From assembly GCF_011038795.1 (NCBI RefSeq), contig NZ_JAAKDU010000003.1:124001-188000 (forward strand): a DNA stretch of 64,000 nt, read 5' to 3'. Below are positions 27,809 to 36,670 of the stretch, in pieces. Within the stretch, counting starts at the first letter, position 1; each line of letters opens with the position of its first letter. The notes beneath the pieces were generated by a model that made no database searches, was not told where the DNA came from, and saw only the letters and a program-made list of their open reading frames with translations. This DNA is from Streptococcus tangpeifui (lineage in GTDB: Bacteria > Bacillota > Bacilli > Lactobacillales > Streptococcaceae). The translations under genes were made by a program, and so were the position numbers.

Positions 27809-28792
27809 ATGCTTAATGATTTCCCAGTTTTTGATTATGAAGACATTCAGCTGATTCCCAATAAGTGTACTATTGATAGCCGGTCGGAGGTTGATACAGC
27901 AGTAACTTTAGGTCGTTATAGTTTTAAATTACCGGTCGTTCCCGCGAATATGCAAACAATTATTGATGCAGACGTTGCTGAATTGCTAGCTAAAGAAGGG
28001 TATTTCTATATTATGCATCGTTTTGATGAAGCGTCACGTAAACCTTTTATCGCACGCATGCATGAGCAAGGCCTCATCGCCTCAATATCAATTGGGGTTA
28101 AGGATTCTGAATATGATTTCGTGACAAGCTTAAAAGATAATGTCCCTGAGTTCATTACTATTGATATTGCCCACGGTCATGCTGACAGTGTGATTAGGAT
28201 GATTCGGCACATCAAGACTGAATTACCGGATACGTTTGTTATCGCAGGGAATGTTGGTACTCCTGAAGCTGTGCGTGAATTGGAAAATGCTGGTGCCGAT
28301 GCTACTAAAGTTGGTATTGGTCCTGGAAAGGTCTGTATTACAAAAGTTAAAACGGGATTTGGAACAGGTGGCTGGCAGTTGGCCGCCCTTCGTTGGTGCG
28401 CAAAAGCTGCTCGTAAGCCTATTATAGCTGATGGCGGAATCCGCACGCATGGTGATATCGCTAAGTCAATTCGCTTCGGAGCAACAATGGTTATGATCGG
28501 ATCGCTGTTTGCCGGTCATATCGAAAGTCCCGGGAAATTGGTAGAAGTGGACGGAGAAACGTTCAAAGAATATTATGGGTCGGCTTCGGAATACCAAAAG
28601 GGTGAGCGCAAAAACATTGAGGGTAAGAAAATTCTCCTTCCAACTAAGGGCTATCTCAAAGATACCTTAGCCGAAATGGAACAAGATTTGCAGAGTTCAA
28701 TTTCTTATGCTGGCGGACGTGATCTTAAAAGTTTGACACGTGTTAATTATGTCGTGGTAAAAAATTCTATTTGGAACGGAGACAGAATATAA
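27809..28792 (+). CDS. guaC: GMP reductase
   Basis: 327 residues, the length of Gram-positive GuaC. Reduces GMP to IMP with NADPH and so links guanine to adenine nucleotides. It is an IMPDH-type TIM barrel: [12 protein letters not shown] at the N-terminus, VPANMQT, the glycine-rich phosphate loop, and the catalytic-cysteine segment [12 protein letters not shown] followed by [24 protein letters not shown] and [13 protein letters not shown] complete the phosphate site. No CBS domains, unlike IMPDH. The ATG at 27809 is preferred over those at 27782 and 27788 because it starts the family N-terminus and has AGAGGA 6 bases upstream. Confidence 0.95.
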   Translation: MLNDFPVFDYEDIQLIPNKCTIDSRSEVDTAVTLGRYSFKLPVVPANMQTIIDADVAELLAKEGYFYIMHRFDEASRKPFIARMHEQGLIASISIGVKDSEYDFVTSLKDNVPEFITIDIAHGHADSVIRMIRHIKTELPDTFVIAGNVGTPEAVRELENAGADATKVGIGPGKVCITKVKTGFGTGGWQLAALRWCAKAARKPIIADGGIRTHGDIAKSIRFGATMVMIGSLFAGHIESPGKLVEVDGETFKEYYGSASEYQKGERKNIEGKKILLPTKGYLKDTLAEMEQDLQSSISYAGGRDLKSLTRVNYVVVKNSIWNGDRI

Positions 28793-28863
28793 GAACACCC
28801 AAAATGATAACTAAATGTCACTGATGTTCTTCCATCAGAAAATGAGCAAATACTTTAAAATGA

Positions 28864-28877
28864 TATACTTTGAAGTA
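28864..28877. promoter_or_regulatory. 14-bp palindrome of unknown function
   Basis: ATACTTTGAAGTAT, palindromic arms ATACTT/AAGTAT, 200 bases upstream of the adhesin gene; close relatives occur near 18715 and at 23961. Confidence 0.35.
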
Positions 28878-28988
28878 TAAAACAATTTAAGCCAAAAGTA
28901 AGATATAAGAGAAAAACAGGGAGAGAAGTGCATTTTTGACCTTATATCTTAATCGCAGATTAAAAAATTAAGAAAAATTAGAAAATTA

Positions 28989-29017
28989 TTGAAATATAAA
29001 ATGGTTTATATTACAAT
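28989..29017 (+). promoter_or_regulatory. Promoter of the large adhesin gene
   Basis: TTGAAA (28989-28994), 17-base spacer, TACAAT (29012-29017). Confidence 0.65.
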
Positions 29018-29079
29018 GAAAATCCCAACATGGCCATAAATAAATGAAATACGCCTTTGGGGAGAGAGAGGTATCTAAT

Positions 29080-32000
29080 ATGAAAATTTCTAAAGCCAGA
29101 CGCTCTAGAAGGAGTTTTACTTGGTATGGACTCTATCAGCGTTTTTCAATTCGTAAATACCATTTTGGTGCAGCATCGGTTTTACTTGGTACTGCATTAA
29201 TGTTTGGTGTTCAGGCTGACCAAGTGTATGCGGATGGGGCAGTGTCTCCGGCATCAGAGCCGCCTGCTTCAATAGCGGCAATTACTCAGCAGGCAGATAC
29301 ACAAGTATCGCCAACTTTAGATAATACTGTAGCAGCAACTTCGGCAGAAACTGCGAATTCTACCGAAGCAGCTGCACCTAAAACAGAAGTTGCTCGAGCA
29401 ACTGGGACTCCTGTGACTAATCAGAACGAGGCTACTCCTGTAAGTCCGGCAACAAGTACTGTGGATCTTACACCAACTGCGGCTTCACAAATTAGCACTC
29501 CATCAGATGTACAAACTTCTGAATCCTCAACTAGTGCAGTTTCAGCATCTGGTGCTAATTCAGAACTTGGAGGTAATGAAAGATCGGCAGCTAGCCAAAT
29601 TAATAATCAAACTGTTTCAGCGATGCCATTAGTCTCATCTAACATTATCTCTGAACGGCAATCGCAATCTCCAGAGATGCCATCAGCATTTGCTGCAGCG
29701 CTTGAAGATATGAAGCGGCAAGGTTTAGCAACAGATACTCAGGTTAGTGATCTTCGCTCAGCGTATCGTGCAGGCTTGTTAAACGATAAAGAAGTTAACC
29801 AAGTGAGCGGCAAACTTGGCAGTACTCCAGTGACATCAGCAAGCCCAGTTACAGTATTTATGGCAGAAGGAACTGGTGAAACCCCGCCAATTTATGCACC
29901 GCACCTGCATACAAAAGATATTGCACTTCAAGTTACAAATTCAAATACAGCTAACAAACTAATTCGTGCGGTTTACCTTCATAACTATAACCGAAATCCT
30001 GATGGAAGCTATACCATTGAGTATCAAATTTACTTGCGTGGGAACATGATTACGGATCCGTATGCAGCTGTTATGGTAAGTACAGATGATAATACAACTG
30101 TTGGTTCCTACTATTCCTGGACTGATACAGGTTCTACAGGTTTACATTATCCAAGTGGCACAGATGCTTATACAAGTACTGATGGTGATCGCAAGTATAC
30201 GAATTCCCCAGTATTAGTTTCTGATGTGATTTCATCCACAACCAACCCAAATGCTTCGATTACTAACCCAACTGGTGTTGGTTTCCGGGTTCTTGTCAAT
30301 ACAACATCGCTTACTGGAACAGGGTTAACCATCAATGTGGCACAAGGTAAAACTGAACAAGCGGCACGCGATATGGCAGCAGGGGGAGTAGCAGACGATG
30401 CGGCGGCTAAGGACTCTGTAAACCTTTGGTTGCAAGATTATGCAATGGATCAAGGGCCAACTATCCAACCGGCCATCTATTTCTTACCGATAGGTTTGAC
30501 CTTGACTAAAGATTCAAATGTTCGTGCAATCGTCGATGGAAATCCCAAGGCAACGGGCGGCGTAACAATTGACCAAATATATAGCCGGGCGGTTGCGTTT
30601 GGTGGAAATAACATTGTTAACCAAGTCAATGGAACGTTGCAATCTCAATTAGGCGGAAGTGCTGATGTTACCTTCGATCCTGCAACTGGTATTATAACTG
30701 GTACTATTGGCGGATTACTAGCTGGTGGACGTGAAGGTGCAATGGTTAATGGGGTAACTGTTGTCGCTACCGACAGTACGGGTACAGCGATGTCAGACGA
30801 TAACAATGCGGTTAACTTTGCTCACGTAGTGGTTAAAGGCTTGTCTGGTGTGAAGAATGAAGGCGAAACCTTCACAGAAGATGAATTAAAGAAGCTGATT
30901 CGCTTCCGTACGTGGATGGGAACTAGTTATGGTGAAGAACCGCTTGATTACTTGATGAAGAATGGGAATGTATTCTCTAACCGCAATTTCTATAAAGCTG
31001 AAAATAGTACTCTTGTTGCGATCAAACCATTCCACGACTTTGTTCAGAAGATGGAAATCTTAACACCGATTGCTAGCACAGGAACAAATAACACTGCAAC
31101 TATCCGAGTGACTTACGGAAATACTATGACCGGTTATGTTCTTGGTAGCATGGACTATACTGTTAATTACGGATATTCTGTAGCTCCGAGTGTTACACCA
31201 ATTAATCCAGTTGTAGCGGTTAACCCAGGTGTTACTTATAGTCCAGCTGCAAACGTGACAATTGCTGATCAGGATAATTCTGGTTATCGCTCACAAACAG
31301 TTGAAGTTACTGATGCTAGTGGATCCGTAGTTTACGCTGGGGCACTCGGTGACTTTACCGCACCGACGACAGAAGGTACTTATACGGTTAAAGTTTCAGT
31401 AACTGATAATTCGGCAACTCAATATAATGGTAAAACCGAAGACATAGGTTATGATGAAGCAACGCCTAAAACAGTTAAACTTCTTGATAAAGATATTCAT
31501 GACTTGTCAGCATCTGGTACTTACCAACTTATCGTCGCTAAACAAAAAGCGAACATTAAGTTTGTGAATGATACGGAGCCAACAGTTGCTATGACTACTG
31601 TTTCAGAGTCTGGTAATAACGGAGATGCGATTCCAACGGTCGATTATAAGACAACATTGAATGATTACCTCAAAGCTGGTTACTCTGTTAAGAGTGATAA
31701 CTTTACAGGTGGTAAAACGTTTGATACTGACTTCGATACTGATCAAGAATTTACAGTTGTTCTCAAGGAACGTATTGAACCATTCGATCCAGCAAATCCA
31801 CCAGTTCCAGAACAACCAGTTGATCCAAATGATCCTAACAGCCCAAGATGGCCAGATAATGTTAAGGACCAAAAAGGTACTGAAACAGTTACACGTATCA
31901 TCCGTTACGTCTACGCAGCAGATGGGTCACAAGCATCTGCCCCAGTGTCAGAAACCTTGACCTTCACACGTCAAGCTAAGGTTAACTTAGTAACTGGTGA

Positions 32001-35000
32001 AGTGGCATTTGGCGAATGGACAGCAACCGATACAACCTTTGATGTTGTTGTCTCCCCAGTTATAAATAGCTACATCACAGACCGTAAAGAAGTTCCAGCT
32101 AAGACAGGTGTTCAGGCTACGGATGCCGATTCTGAAGAAATTGTTAAGTACACGAAACTTGGTCGCTACGTCCCAAATATTCCAGTGCTAAATTTCCCAG
32201 ACAATCCTTATCCGAATGATCCGACAGATTCAACTAAACCAAAACAGCCAGGTGATCCAGATTACCCAGTCATTCCAGACGTACCAGGAATGACCCCAAA
32301 AGATCCAAATGGAACCCCATTGACTCCGGTGGACCCTAACGATCCAAGTAAGGGCTATATTCCACCAATCCCAGAGGATCCAACGGAAGATACCCCGATC
32401 AATTACGAAAAAGATGATCAAAAAGCTATTATCAACTTCGTAACCGAAACGGGCCGTCAACTATCACAATTAACGGAAGCTGGCAAGTCAGAAGAAGCTA
32501 TTCCATCAGCGAACTATACTGCCGCACTTGTGGGCTACCTCAAAGCAGGCTACGCTCTTGTTAGCGATGACTTCAGAGGCTATCAAGTATTTGATAAAAA
32601 TCAGCTGGTAGACCAAACCTTTACAGTTGTTCTTAAGGAACGTATCGAACCATTCGATCCAGCAAATCCACCAGTTCCAGGGCAACCAGTTGATCCAAAT
32701 GATCCTAACAGTCCAAGATGGCCAGATAATGTTAAGGACCAAAAAGGTACTGAAACAGTTACACGTATCATCCGTTACGTCTACGCAGCAGATGGGTCAC
32801 AAGCATCTGCCCCAGTGTCAGAAACCTTGACCTTCACACGTCAAGCTAAGGTTAACTTAGTAACTGGTGAAGTGGCATTTGGCGAATGGACGGCAACTGA
32901 TACAACCTTTGACGCTAAGACCTCTCCAGCTGTAAATGGCTACATTGCAGATCGTAAAGAAGTTCCAGCTAAGACAGGTGTTCGAGCGATAGATCCGGAT
33001 TCTGAAGAAAATGTTAAGTACACGAAACTTGGTCGCTACGTCCCAAATATTCCAGTGCCAAACTTCCCAGACAATCCTTATCCGAATGATCCGACAGATC
33101 CAACTAAGCCAAAGCAGCCAGGTGATCCAGATTACCCAGTGATTCCGCATAATCCTGGTTACACACCAATTGATCCAAACACCAACACGCCCTTGACTCC
33201 GGTGGACCCTAACGAGCCAAGTAAGGGTTATATTCCACCAATCCCAGAGGATCCAACGGAAGATACCCCGATCAATTACGAAGCAGATACTCAAAAAGCC
33301 ATTATCAACTTCGTAACCGAGACTAATCGTCAACTATCACAATTAACGGAAGCTGGTAAGTCAGAAGAAGCAATTCCGTCAACAGACTATACCGTCACAC
33401 TTGCGGGCTACCTCAAAACAGGTTACGCTCTTGTTAGCGATGACTTCGGTGGCCATCAAGTATTTGACAAAAATCAGCTGGTAGACCAAACCTTTACAGT
33501 TGTTCTTCGTGAACGTATCGAACCATTCGATCCAGCAAATCCACCAGTACCAGATCAGCCCGTAAATCCAAACGATCCTAACAGTCCAAAGTGGCCAAGT
33601 ACGGTTGAAAATCAACAAGGTACTGAAGCAGTTACACGTACCATCCGTTACGTCTATGCAGCAGATGGTTCACAAGCATCTGCTGCAGTATCAGAAACGT
33701 TGGTATTCACACGTCAAGCTAAGGTCAACTTAGTAACTGGTGAAGTGACATTTGATAAATGGATGGCAACCGATACAACCTTTGATGCGAAGACCTCCCC
33801 AGTTATAAATGGTTACATCACAGATCGTAAAGAAGTTCCAGCTAAGACAGGCGTTCAGGCTACGGATACCGATTCTGAAGAAATTGTTAAGTACACGAAA
33901 CTTGGTCACTACGTACCAAACGTACCAGTGCCAAACTTCCCAGACAATCCTTATCCGAATGATCCTGACGATCCAACCCAACCAGAACAACCTGGTAATC
34001 CCAACTATCCTGTGATTCCAATCAAGCCAGGATACACACCTTACGATCCAGAAGGCAATCCATTGCAACCGGTAGTTCCAGGTAATCCTACTCAGGGCTA
34101 TATCCCGCCGGCACCAATAGATCCGACTAAAGATACCCCTGTAAACTATCTTGCGGATATTCAAAAAGCAGTGATTGATTTTGTACAGGAAAATCAAGAT
34201 AGTACTACACGCACTCCGATGACATCAATTGATGAAACAGGTGAAACAGGCTTAACTATTCCTGCGACTGGTTATCAAAGAGTATTAGATGGCTATCTTA
34301 ATGCTGGTTATGCTGTTGTGAGCGATGATTTCAAAGGCACTAAGACATTCGATACCGATTCAAATCGCGATCAGACCTTCACTGTAGTTCTTAAAGAGCG
34401 TCTCGAACCAATCGGACCAAACATTCCATTTAATCCTGGTCAACCGGTAGATCAGCCAGAGCCAAACAAGCCAAATCCAAATTGGCCGGAATCTGTACGC
34501 GATTTCCAAACAACTAAGGACATTCATCGTATCATCAGGTATAGATTCGAAGATGGTTCTCAAGCCAGTGTGGATGTGACTGATGCAGTAAGATTTGAAC
34601 ATACAGCTAAAGTTAATTTGGTGACAGGTGTTATTATTGATGAAGCATGGACAGCAGTAGATGGTGATACAACCTTTGATGCCGTTACCTCACCGGTTAT
34701 TGCTGGTTACATCGCAGATAAGGCAGCAATCGCTGAAAAAACGGGTTTGACACAAAACTCTGCAGATGACAGTCATGTGGTTATCTATAAAGTTCTTGGT
34801 CACTACATACCAAACATGCCAGTACCAAACTTCCCGGATAATCCATATCCAAACGATCCGACAGATTCAACTAAGCCAAAGCAGCCAAGCGATCCAGATT
34901 ATCCGGTGATTCCGCATAATCCCGGCTATACACCAGTTGATCCAAACACCAACACACCCTTGACTCCGGTAGATCCTAACGATCCATCTAAAGGCTATAT

Positions 35001-36159
35001 ACCACCAACGCCAGAAGATCCAACACAGGATACCCCGATCAATTACGAAGCAGATAATCAAAAAGCGGTTATCAACTTCCTAACCGAGACTGATCGTCAA
35101 TTATCACAATTAACGGAAACTGGCAAGTCAGAAGAAGCTATTCCATCAGCAGACTATACCTCCGCACTTGTGGACTACTTCAAGGCTGGTTACGCTCTTG
35201 TTAGCGATGACTTTGGTGGCCATCAAGTATTTGATAAAGATAAACTTGCAGACCAAATCTTTACCATCATTCTCAGAGAACGCATCGAACCATTCGATCC
35301 ATCTAACCCGCCAGTACCAGGTCAGCCAGTAGAACCGAACGATCCTAGCAGCCCAGTATGGCCAGATAATGTTAAAGATCAATCGGGAACTGAGACAGTT
35401 ACTCGGACCGTTAAGTATGTCTACGCTAAAGACGGGTCACAAGCGTCTGCTCCAGTATCAGAAACATTGACCTTCACTCGCCAAGCTAAGGTTAACTTAG
35501 TAACTGGTGAAGTGACATTTGATGAATGGACGGCAACTGATACAATATTCGATGCCGTTACCTCGCCGGTGATTGCTGGCTTTATCGCAGATAAAGCAAA
35601 AGTTGCGGAAGTGACAGGTGTTCAAGTGAAAGATCCGGATTCTGAAGAAGTTGTTAAGTACACGAAACTTGGCCGCTACGTACCAAACATGCCAGTGCCA
35701 AACTTCCCAGCTAATGCTTATCCGAATGATCCGACAGATCCAACTAAACCAAAGCAGCCAGAAGAACCAGATTATCCGGTGATTCCGTATACTCCTGGCT
35801 ACACACCAATTAACCCAAACACCAACATGCCATTGACACCAGTGGACCCTAACGATCCAAGTAAGGGTTATATTCCACCAATCCCAGAGGATCCAACTAA
35901 AGATACACCAATCAACTATGTTCCAAACCTACCAGAAAAAGAAGTTCCGAATGAACCAGCTATTTCGGAAAAAGCAGAAATGCTTGCTCAATCAGCTAAG
36001 GCTGAAGCTGAAACTCCGATTGCTGAAGGACCAGCCGTGACTGCTAAAGAACTTCCTAAAACTGGTGATAAGGGGGCTCAGCCTTCACTAGTAGGCCTAC
36101 TGGCACTATTTGTAGGAAGCATACTGGCATTTGGTAAAAAACGCAAAGATGAAAAATAA
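29080..36159 (+). CDS. Giant LPXTG cell-wall adhesin with five MucBP/Mub-B2-type repeats
   Basis: 2359 residues. N-terminus: basic KARRSRR, then FSIRKYHFGAASVLLG, an SIRK-type signal for septal secretion, cleaved after about residue 50. Next is an Ala/Ser/Thr-rich stretch to about residue 200, a short helical segment, and a non-repetitive globular region (about 270-700). After an Ig-like part come five repeats of about 290 residues from about residue 821. Each repeat has a MucBP_2-like unit (AIINFVTET ... GYALVSDDF ... DQTFTVVL), a Mub_B2-like unit (TVTRIIRYVYADGS-type, ... KVNLVTGEV) and a Pro/Asp-rich linker (PNDPTDPTKPKQP). The C-terminus has LPKTG at residue 2325, a hydrophobic helix and a KKRK tail for sortase A anchoring. 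The family binds mucin or glycans; the ligand here is unknown. The start at 29080 fits the signal; one at 29044 does not. Confidence 0.92.
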   Translation: MKISKARRSRRSFTWYGLYQRFSIRKYHFGAASVLLGTALMFGVQADQVYADGAVSPASEPPASIAAITQQADTQVSPTLDNTVAATSAETANSTEAAAPKTEVARATGTPVTNQNEATPVSPATSTVDLTPTAASQISTPSDVQTSESSTSAVSASGANSELGGNERSAASQINNQTVSAMPLVSSNIISERQSQSPEMPSAFAAALEDMKRQGLATDTQVSDLRSAYRAGLLNDKEVNQVSGKLGSTPVTSASPVTVFMAEGTGETPPIYAPHLHTKDIALQVTNSNTANKLIRAVYLHNYNRNPDGSYTIEYQIYLRGNMITDPYAAVMVSTDDNTTVGSYYSWTDTGSTGLHYPSGTDAYTSTDGDRKYTNSPVLVSDVISSTTNPNASITNPTGVGFRVLVNTTSLTGTGLTINVAQGKTEQAARDMAAGGVADDAAAKDSVNLWLQDYAMDQGPTIQPAIYFLPIGLTLTKDSNVRAIVDGNPKATGGVTIDQIYSRAVAFGGNNIVNQVNGTLQSQLGGSADVTFDPATGIITGTIGGLLAGGREGAMVNGVTVVATDSTGTAMSDDNNAVNFAHVVVKGLSGVKNEGETFTEDELKKLIRFRTWMGTSYGEEPLDYLMKNGNVFSNRNFYKAENSTLVAIKPFHDFVQKMEILTPIASTGTNNTATIRVTYGNTMTGYVLGSMDYTVNYGYSVAPSVTPINPVVAVNPGVTYSPAANVTIADQDNSGYRSQTVEVTDASGSVVYAGALGDFTAPTTEGTYTVKVSVTDNSATQYNGKTEDIGYDEATPKTVKLLDKDIHDLSASGTYQLIVAKQKANIKFVNDTEPTVAMTTVSESGNNGDAIPTVDYKTTLNDYLKAGYSVKSDNFTGGKTFDTDFDTDQEFTVVLKERIEPFDPANPPVPEQPVDPNDPNSPRWPDNVKDQKGTETVTRIIRYVYAADGSQASAPVSETLTFTRQAKVNLVTGEVAFGEWTATDTTFDVVVSPVINSYITDRKEVPAKTGVQATDADSEEIVKYTKLGRYVPNIPVLNFPDNPYPNDPTDSTKPKQPGDPDYPVIPDVPGMTPKDPNGTPLTPVDPNDPSKGYIPPIPEDPTEDTPINYEKDDQKAIINFVTETGRQLSQLTEAGKSEEAIPSANYTAALVGYLKAGYALVSDDFRGYQVFDKNQLVDQTFTVVLKERIEPFDPANPPVPGQPVDPNDPNSPRWPDNVKDQKGTETVTRIIRYVYAADGSQASAPVSETLTFTRQAKVNLVTGEVAFGEWTATDTTFDAKTSPAVNGYIADRKEVPAKTGVRAIDPDSEENVKYTKLGRYVPNIPVPNFPDNPYPNDPTDPTKPKQPGDPDYPVIPHNPGYTPIDPNTNTPLTPVDPNEPSKGYIPPIPEDPTEDTPINYEADTQKAIINFVTETNRQLSQLTEAGKSEEAIPSTDYTVTLAGYLKTGYALVSDDFGGHQVFDKNQLVDQTFTVVLRERIEPFDPANPPVPDQPVNPNDPNSPKWPSTVENQQGTEAVTRTIRYVYAADGSQASAAVSETLVFTRQAKVNLVTGEVTFDKWMATDTTFDAKTSPVINGYITDRKEVPAKTGVQATDTDSEEIVKYTKLGHYVPNVPVPNFPDNPYPNDPDDPTQPEQPGNPNYPVIPIKPGYTPYDPEGNPLQPVVPGNPTQGYIPPAPIDPTKDTPVNYLADIQKAVIDFVQENQDSTTRTPMTSIDETGETGLTIPATGYQRVLDGYLNAGYAVVSDDFKGTKTFDTDSNRDQTFTVVLKERLEPIGPNIPFNPGQPVDQPEPNKPNPNWPESVRDFQTTKDIHRIIRYRFEDGSQASVDVTDAVRFEHTAKVNLVTGVIIDEAWTAVDGDTTFDAVTSPVIAGYIADKAAIAEKTGLTQNSADDSHVVIYKVLGHYIPNMPVPNFPDNPYPNDPTDSTKPKQPSDPDYPVIPHNPGYTPVDPNTNTPLTPVDPNDPSKGYIPPTPEDPTQDTPINYEADNQKAVINFLTETDRQLSQLTETGKSEEAIPSADYTSALVDYFKAGYALVSDDFGGHQVFDKDKLADQIFTIILRERIEPFDPSNPPVPGQPVEPNDPSSPVWPDNVKDQSGTETVTRTVKYVYAKDGSQASAPVSETLTFTRQAKVNLVTGEVTFDEWTATDTIFDAVTSPVIAGFIADKAKVAEVTGVQVKDPDSEEVVKYTKLGRYVPNMPVPNFPANAYPNDPTDPTKPKQPEEPDYPVIPYTPGYTPINPNTNMPLTPVDPNDPSKGYIPPIPEDPTKDTPINYVPNLPEKEVPNEPAISEKAEMLAQSAKAEAETPIAEGPAVTAKELPKTGDKGAQPSLVGLLALFVGSILAFGKKRKDEK
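31541..35920 (+). repeat. Five tandem repeats of about 870-900 bases inside the adhesin gene
   Basis: Equivalent points of the units lie near 31541, 32411, 33281, 34151 and 35051, i.e. spacings of 870, 870, 870 and 900 bases. Units 1 and 2 are almost identical at the DNA level over about 270 bases (31755-32030 against 32625-32900), with only a few silent or conservative changes. Unit 4 is the most diverged (KAVIDFVQENQD, KERLEPIGPN). High identity between units means copy number can change by recombination. Confidence 0.88.
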
Positions 36160-36252
36160 AGAGAAACTTTAATAAGCTTACGAAGTCATCTATAGTTTTC
36201 AACTACCAATGGTAATCCTAAGGGAACCTTTATCAACTGCAGTTGGCAGACA

Positions 36253-36288
36253 AAAAGGGCTGAGATAAAATAATTTCTCAGCCCTTTT
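36253..36288. terminator. Bidirectional terminator after the adhesin gene
   Basis: AAAAGGGCTGAGA / TCTCAGCCCTTTT, 13-bp perfect stem with a 10-base loop; A-run and U-run on either side make it work in both directions. Confidence 0.92.
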
Positions 36289-36306
36289 CGAGATCAAAGA
36301 GAGAAT

Positions 36307-36440
36307 GGGCAGAAGTCGATTTATATAAAAAATGGACTTCTATCCCACCTCCGCACAGTTCATTAGATATTTTAGCACCAATGAACCCCTGCTGGCTGTT
36401 TTTCCTTTTGCCGCAAGGCTAAAGCGAAAAAACTAGTCAA
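36307..36440 (-). repeat. Dispersed intergenic repeat, family A, copy 1
   Basis: In minus orientation it reads GCCTTGCGGCAAAAGGAAAA ... TAATGAACTGTGCGGAGGTG then a hairpin (GGGCAGAAGTC at 36307-36317 with GACTTCTATCCC at 36335-36346). The same blocks occur at 49150-49260 and 59140-59220. No gene in this 300-base stretch. Confidence 0.7.
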
Positions 36441-36587
36441 CGGTTCTGATGCCATCACCTACAGTAAAGCTAGAATCTAATTTTTTCTTAGTATCGATTG
36501 ACATAATGCCTTTGGCTCATTCTCGGTTTTCTTATGCTATAAGAAGGATCTGATTTATCCGCTTGAAAATCTAGTTTTACCTATCAC

Positions 36588-36641
36588 AAAAAAAGCATGA
36601 CATCTCATTCCTCAAACGAAGGGAAAATGTCATGCTTTTTT
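36588..36641 (-). terminator. Terminator of the 5'-nucleotidase gene
   Basis: AAAAAAGCATGACAT (36588-36603) pairs with ATGTCATGCTTTTTT (36627-36641); 30 bases beyond the leftward gene's stop, with U-runs in both directions. Confidence 0.88.
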
Positions 36642-36670
36642 CATTTCATAGAAAAATTCTTAAGCTAGGG

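Noticed and set aside
31603-35382. Several long minus-strand open frames across the adhesin repeats
   Set aside because: They recur at the same place in each repeat, are rich in Trp/Ile/Arg from reverse-reading Asp/Pro/Asn codons, and lack ribosome binding sites; they mirror the real gene.
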